Positions 61,762-64,000 of a stretch of 64,000 bases of DNA are shown in pieces. The DNA is from Rhynchospora pubera. Lineage: Eukaryota > Streptophyta > Magnoliopsida > Poales > Cyperaceae. Under the pieces are notes generated by a model. That model saw only the letters and a list, made by a program, of their open reading frames with translations, was not told the origin of the DNA and did not search any database. The stretch spans positions 44,894,257 to 44,958,256 of the forward strand of contig CM051459.1 in assembly GCA_028095005.1 (NCBI GenBank). The letters are read 5' to 3'. How positions within the stretch are numbered: position 1 is the first letter of the stretch; the number at the start of each line of letters is the position of its first letter. Position numbers and translations under genes: made by a program.

Positions 61762-64000
61762 GAAGTTTCAATTTGTAATTGGCGCGTTAAGCTTCAATTT
61801 GTAATCGTTTCGTAACATAAGATCATGTAGATTGAAACAAATTAAAAAAGGAAGATTAATAGGAAATGCATAACTGATAATTTGATGATTTGTAAAATTT
61901 ACCTATTTTGCCTTTTGGTTTTTATCCAATGAAAAACCTATTAACAAAAGCGCACGAAATCTGGAATATTTAGATAGATAATCAACGTAATTTTATGCCC
62001 GTAATTCAGCACATTGCTCAACATATCCCAAAACAATTCATCCACAACTTTACATTTCATATTCCATAAAATAAAATAGTACAATGAATAGGATACCAGT
62101 ATCTATCCAACCACAAAAAGGCGACTACTCCTACAATGAAAACATACATTGTTCTAAAATAACACATTCAGAGGTAGGATTGGAAAGGAATTGTTTATAA
62201 CACATCAGAAGATGCTCAGATGTAGGATTGGAAAGGAATTGTTTATAACACATCAGAAGATGCATACTTTCTAACAATGTTCTTATGCAGTCACATTAAG
62301 CTGTTAACAAAAAAAAATCCATTATTTTTTTTATTAGAAAATAAACATCGCATTTCTTCCTTCTCAATGCATGAGAAATAGAAACTTATTTTTTAGGGCA
62401 TTTCTGGGCAAGAATCTATGATTGGCATAAAGTACCAGTAAAACAACCATAAAAAATCTTTCAAATCAGATCAACCTAAATTTAGAAAATAAAATGCTGA
62501 AAATCTGTCTCTTGCTTCTTTAGTTTTTCTCTTAGGATCTTCATGAAGTTCTATATGTAATACCTAAGCCAAACAATTGGCATATTAGGCTTATGAGAGA
62601 GAACATAATTGTAAGGTATTTATGGTTTTATGATTTTAAATAATAGACTTGCAGGTCTAACTTTTACACTTTACATATAATCTGTCTTAATAGATGCAAA
62701 GAAAATGCAATCTTATTCTATTTTGTATTTAAAAGATATTACATAAAAAAAAAGTAGCAGCATTTACAAAATATAATTTTCCCATTACATTTGTCTAAAA
62801 GGTTGGGTCGTTAGTTGCAAATATCACAGAAAAGGAAAAGAAGAAAAGGGGTCTCTATCAGTTGCAGATGTAGGAAGTATGTTTGCAAATATTAAAAGAT
62901 GCAGCATCTATTTGCAGCTTCAAAATAGTACCTAAAAGAGAGGAGTCTGGCACTTGAAATATCTTAAATCTTCTGTCTAAGAACATCAATTCCTCCGTCG
63001 TGAGAAGCATTCAGCTCCAAAATCATGTTCTGATATTGTGAGTGATAGAGCTTCTTCGCACAATAATATAGTAGCAGAATAATATTCTTTATACGGTTAT
63101 AGTCCAACAGCAGATCCTAAGGGGTAAACAAAGTTTCAATGGCACAGCTTCAAGTAAGAACATCTATTATATATATAAATTAATATGCTGCTGAAAAACT
63201 ATTTATTTATATTGTTGAGGGGAAAGAGGACCCCATTTTACTGATAAAAAACAGTTAGCCAATCAATTGTACATCTATTATATTTCATTGGTTTGCTTCA
63301 TTCAATCTGAGTGGGGAAATCCATAAAGATGAAAAAGTTAGAAATATGCAAGAATTCAGAATACCCAAACTACTACCATCAGAGCTGAAAGAAGTTGGAA
63401 AAACAGTTTGCAAATATGAACAAAACTTATAGCATGATGTGCGTAAAAATAGGAAAGCATGACCTTTTGTTTTTCATTTGTTTTCCAATATCACTTCCAA
63501 CTAATTATGCAAAGACCCAAATTTCAATATAGCAAATATTTTGGCTCATCTTTGCAAGATAGAGACCATATAAAGACAACATAAGTAAGATTAAAATGCA
63601 AAGAATTAAAAGAAATCTAGTTGAGTTTGATGAATATATACCTGATTTAAATCCAACACTCTATACAGCTGCAAGGCTGCACAATTGTAGTAGAAAAAGT
63701 TCAGTCAATCGTTCTGATAGCTAGAAAAAAAGTAATTGAGATATTATTCCATTTAAAGCTAAAACACATAATATTCTATCCAAAACCTTTTCTTTTTATC
63801 CATGATAACTGGCACAAAGAAAACAAACAACTAATATTTAGTGAGAAAAGCAGAAATAGCAAAAAAAAAAAAGATGAAACAAATGAAACTTAGATGAAAA
63901 GAAAATAACAACATAAAAAAAAGAGAGGAGACATTTCACTAGCTATGTTCCAAGCTATTCTTCCCATTTCTCATCTACCTCTTTATGCCTCTTTCTCTTG
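61762..64000. other. AT-rich tail, possibly Helitron interior
   Basis: No convincing exon or RNA gene. If the terminus at 61734 is real, this stretch may be the body of a Helitron whose 5' end lies beyond the window. Confidence 0.35.
62167..62264. repeat. 48 bp tandem duplication
   Basis: Two adjacent copies of GTAGGATTGGAAAGGAATTG followed by TTTATAACACATCAGAAGATGC, offset by 48 bp, nearly identical. Confidence 0.92.

Overview
The window is nuclear DNA of a flowering plant, most likely a eudicot. It is AT-rich, its genes are split by GT-AG introns, and it is dense in plant-type transposons. Three genes are well supported. (1) A CYP85A cytochrome P450 (brassinosteroid-6-oxidase type), 8 exons, plus strand, 8636-11906, 464 aa. 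(2) A reversibly glycosylated polypeptide / UDP-arabinopyranose mutase (RGP/UAM), 4 exons, plus strand, 38749-41108, 363 aa. (3) A 13-exon minus-strand gene, 49373-42017, predicted 1006 aa, with an N-terminal FYRN-FYRC module and a C-terminal WD40-like region. RGP and the FYR gene are convergent. All three exon chains keep one open frame through every junction.

Layout: 1-2.9 kb holds decayed CACTA sequence and a small hAT. 2.9-8.4 kb is AT-rich intergenic DNA with MITEs and the CYP85A promoter. 8.6-11.9 kb is CYP85A. From 13.9 to 28.7 kb lies the most unusual feature: a satellite of about 172 bp monomers (roughly 65 copies), bracketed by a decayed CYP85A exon 3 (13896-14020) and a decayed CYP85A exon 7 (28611-28732) in matching order and strand. 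The satellite therefore appears to occupy the inside of a dead tandem CYP85A paralog. It is interrupted by a 2.9 kb block holding hAT elements and a minus-strand gene fragment, and by a 5'-truncated LINE with a 15 bp target duplication.

28.7-38.5 kb is transposon-rich intergenic DNA with an 11-copy 99 bp minisatellite lying between two exon-like segments. 38.7-49.4 kb is the gene-rich RGP / FYR-WD40 part. 50.2-50.7 kb is a fold-back MITE. 50912-60583 is a complete-length Copia LTR retrotransposon: two 1754 bp LTRs with only two differences seen, a TAATT target duplication, PBS and PPT, but pol decayed by stops and frameshifts. 61.7 kb carries a Helitron-like 3' end on the minus strand, with the element body probably running off the right edge.

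The genes do not form one pathway: CYP85A makes brassinosteroid, RGP supplies UDP-arabinofuranose for cell-wall and glycoprotein arabinosylation, and the FYR protein is probably nuclear. No tRNA, rRNA or CRISPR array was found.
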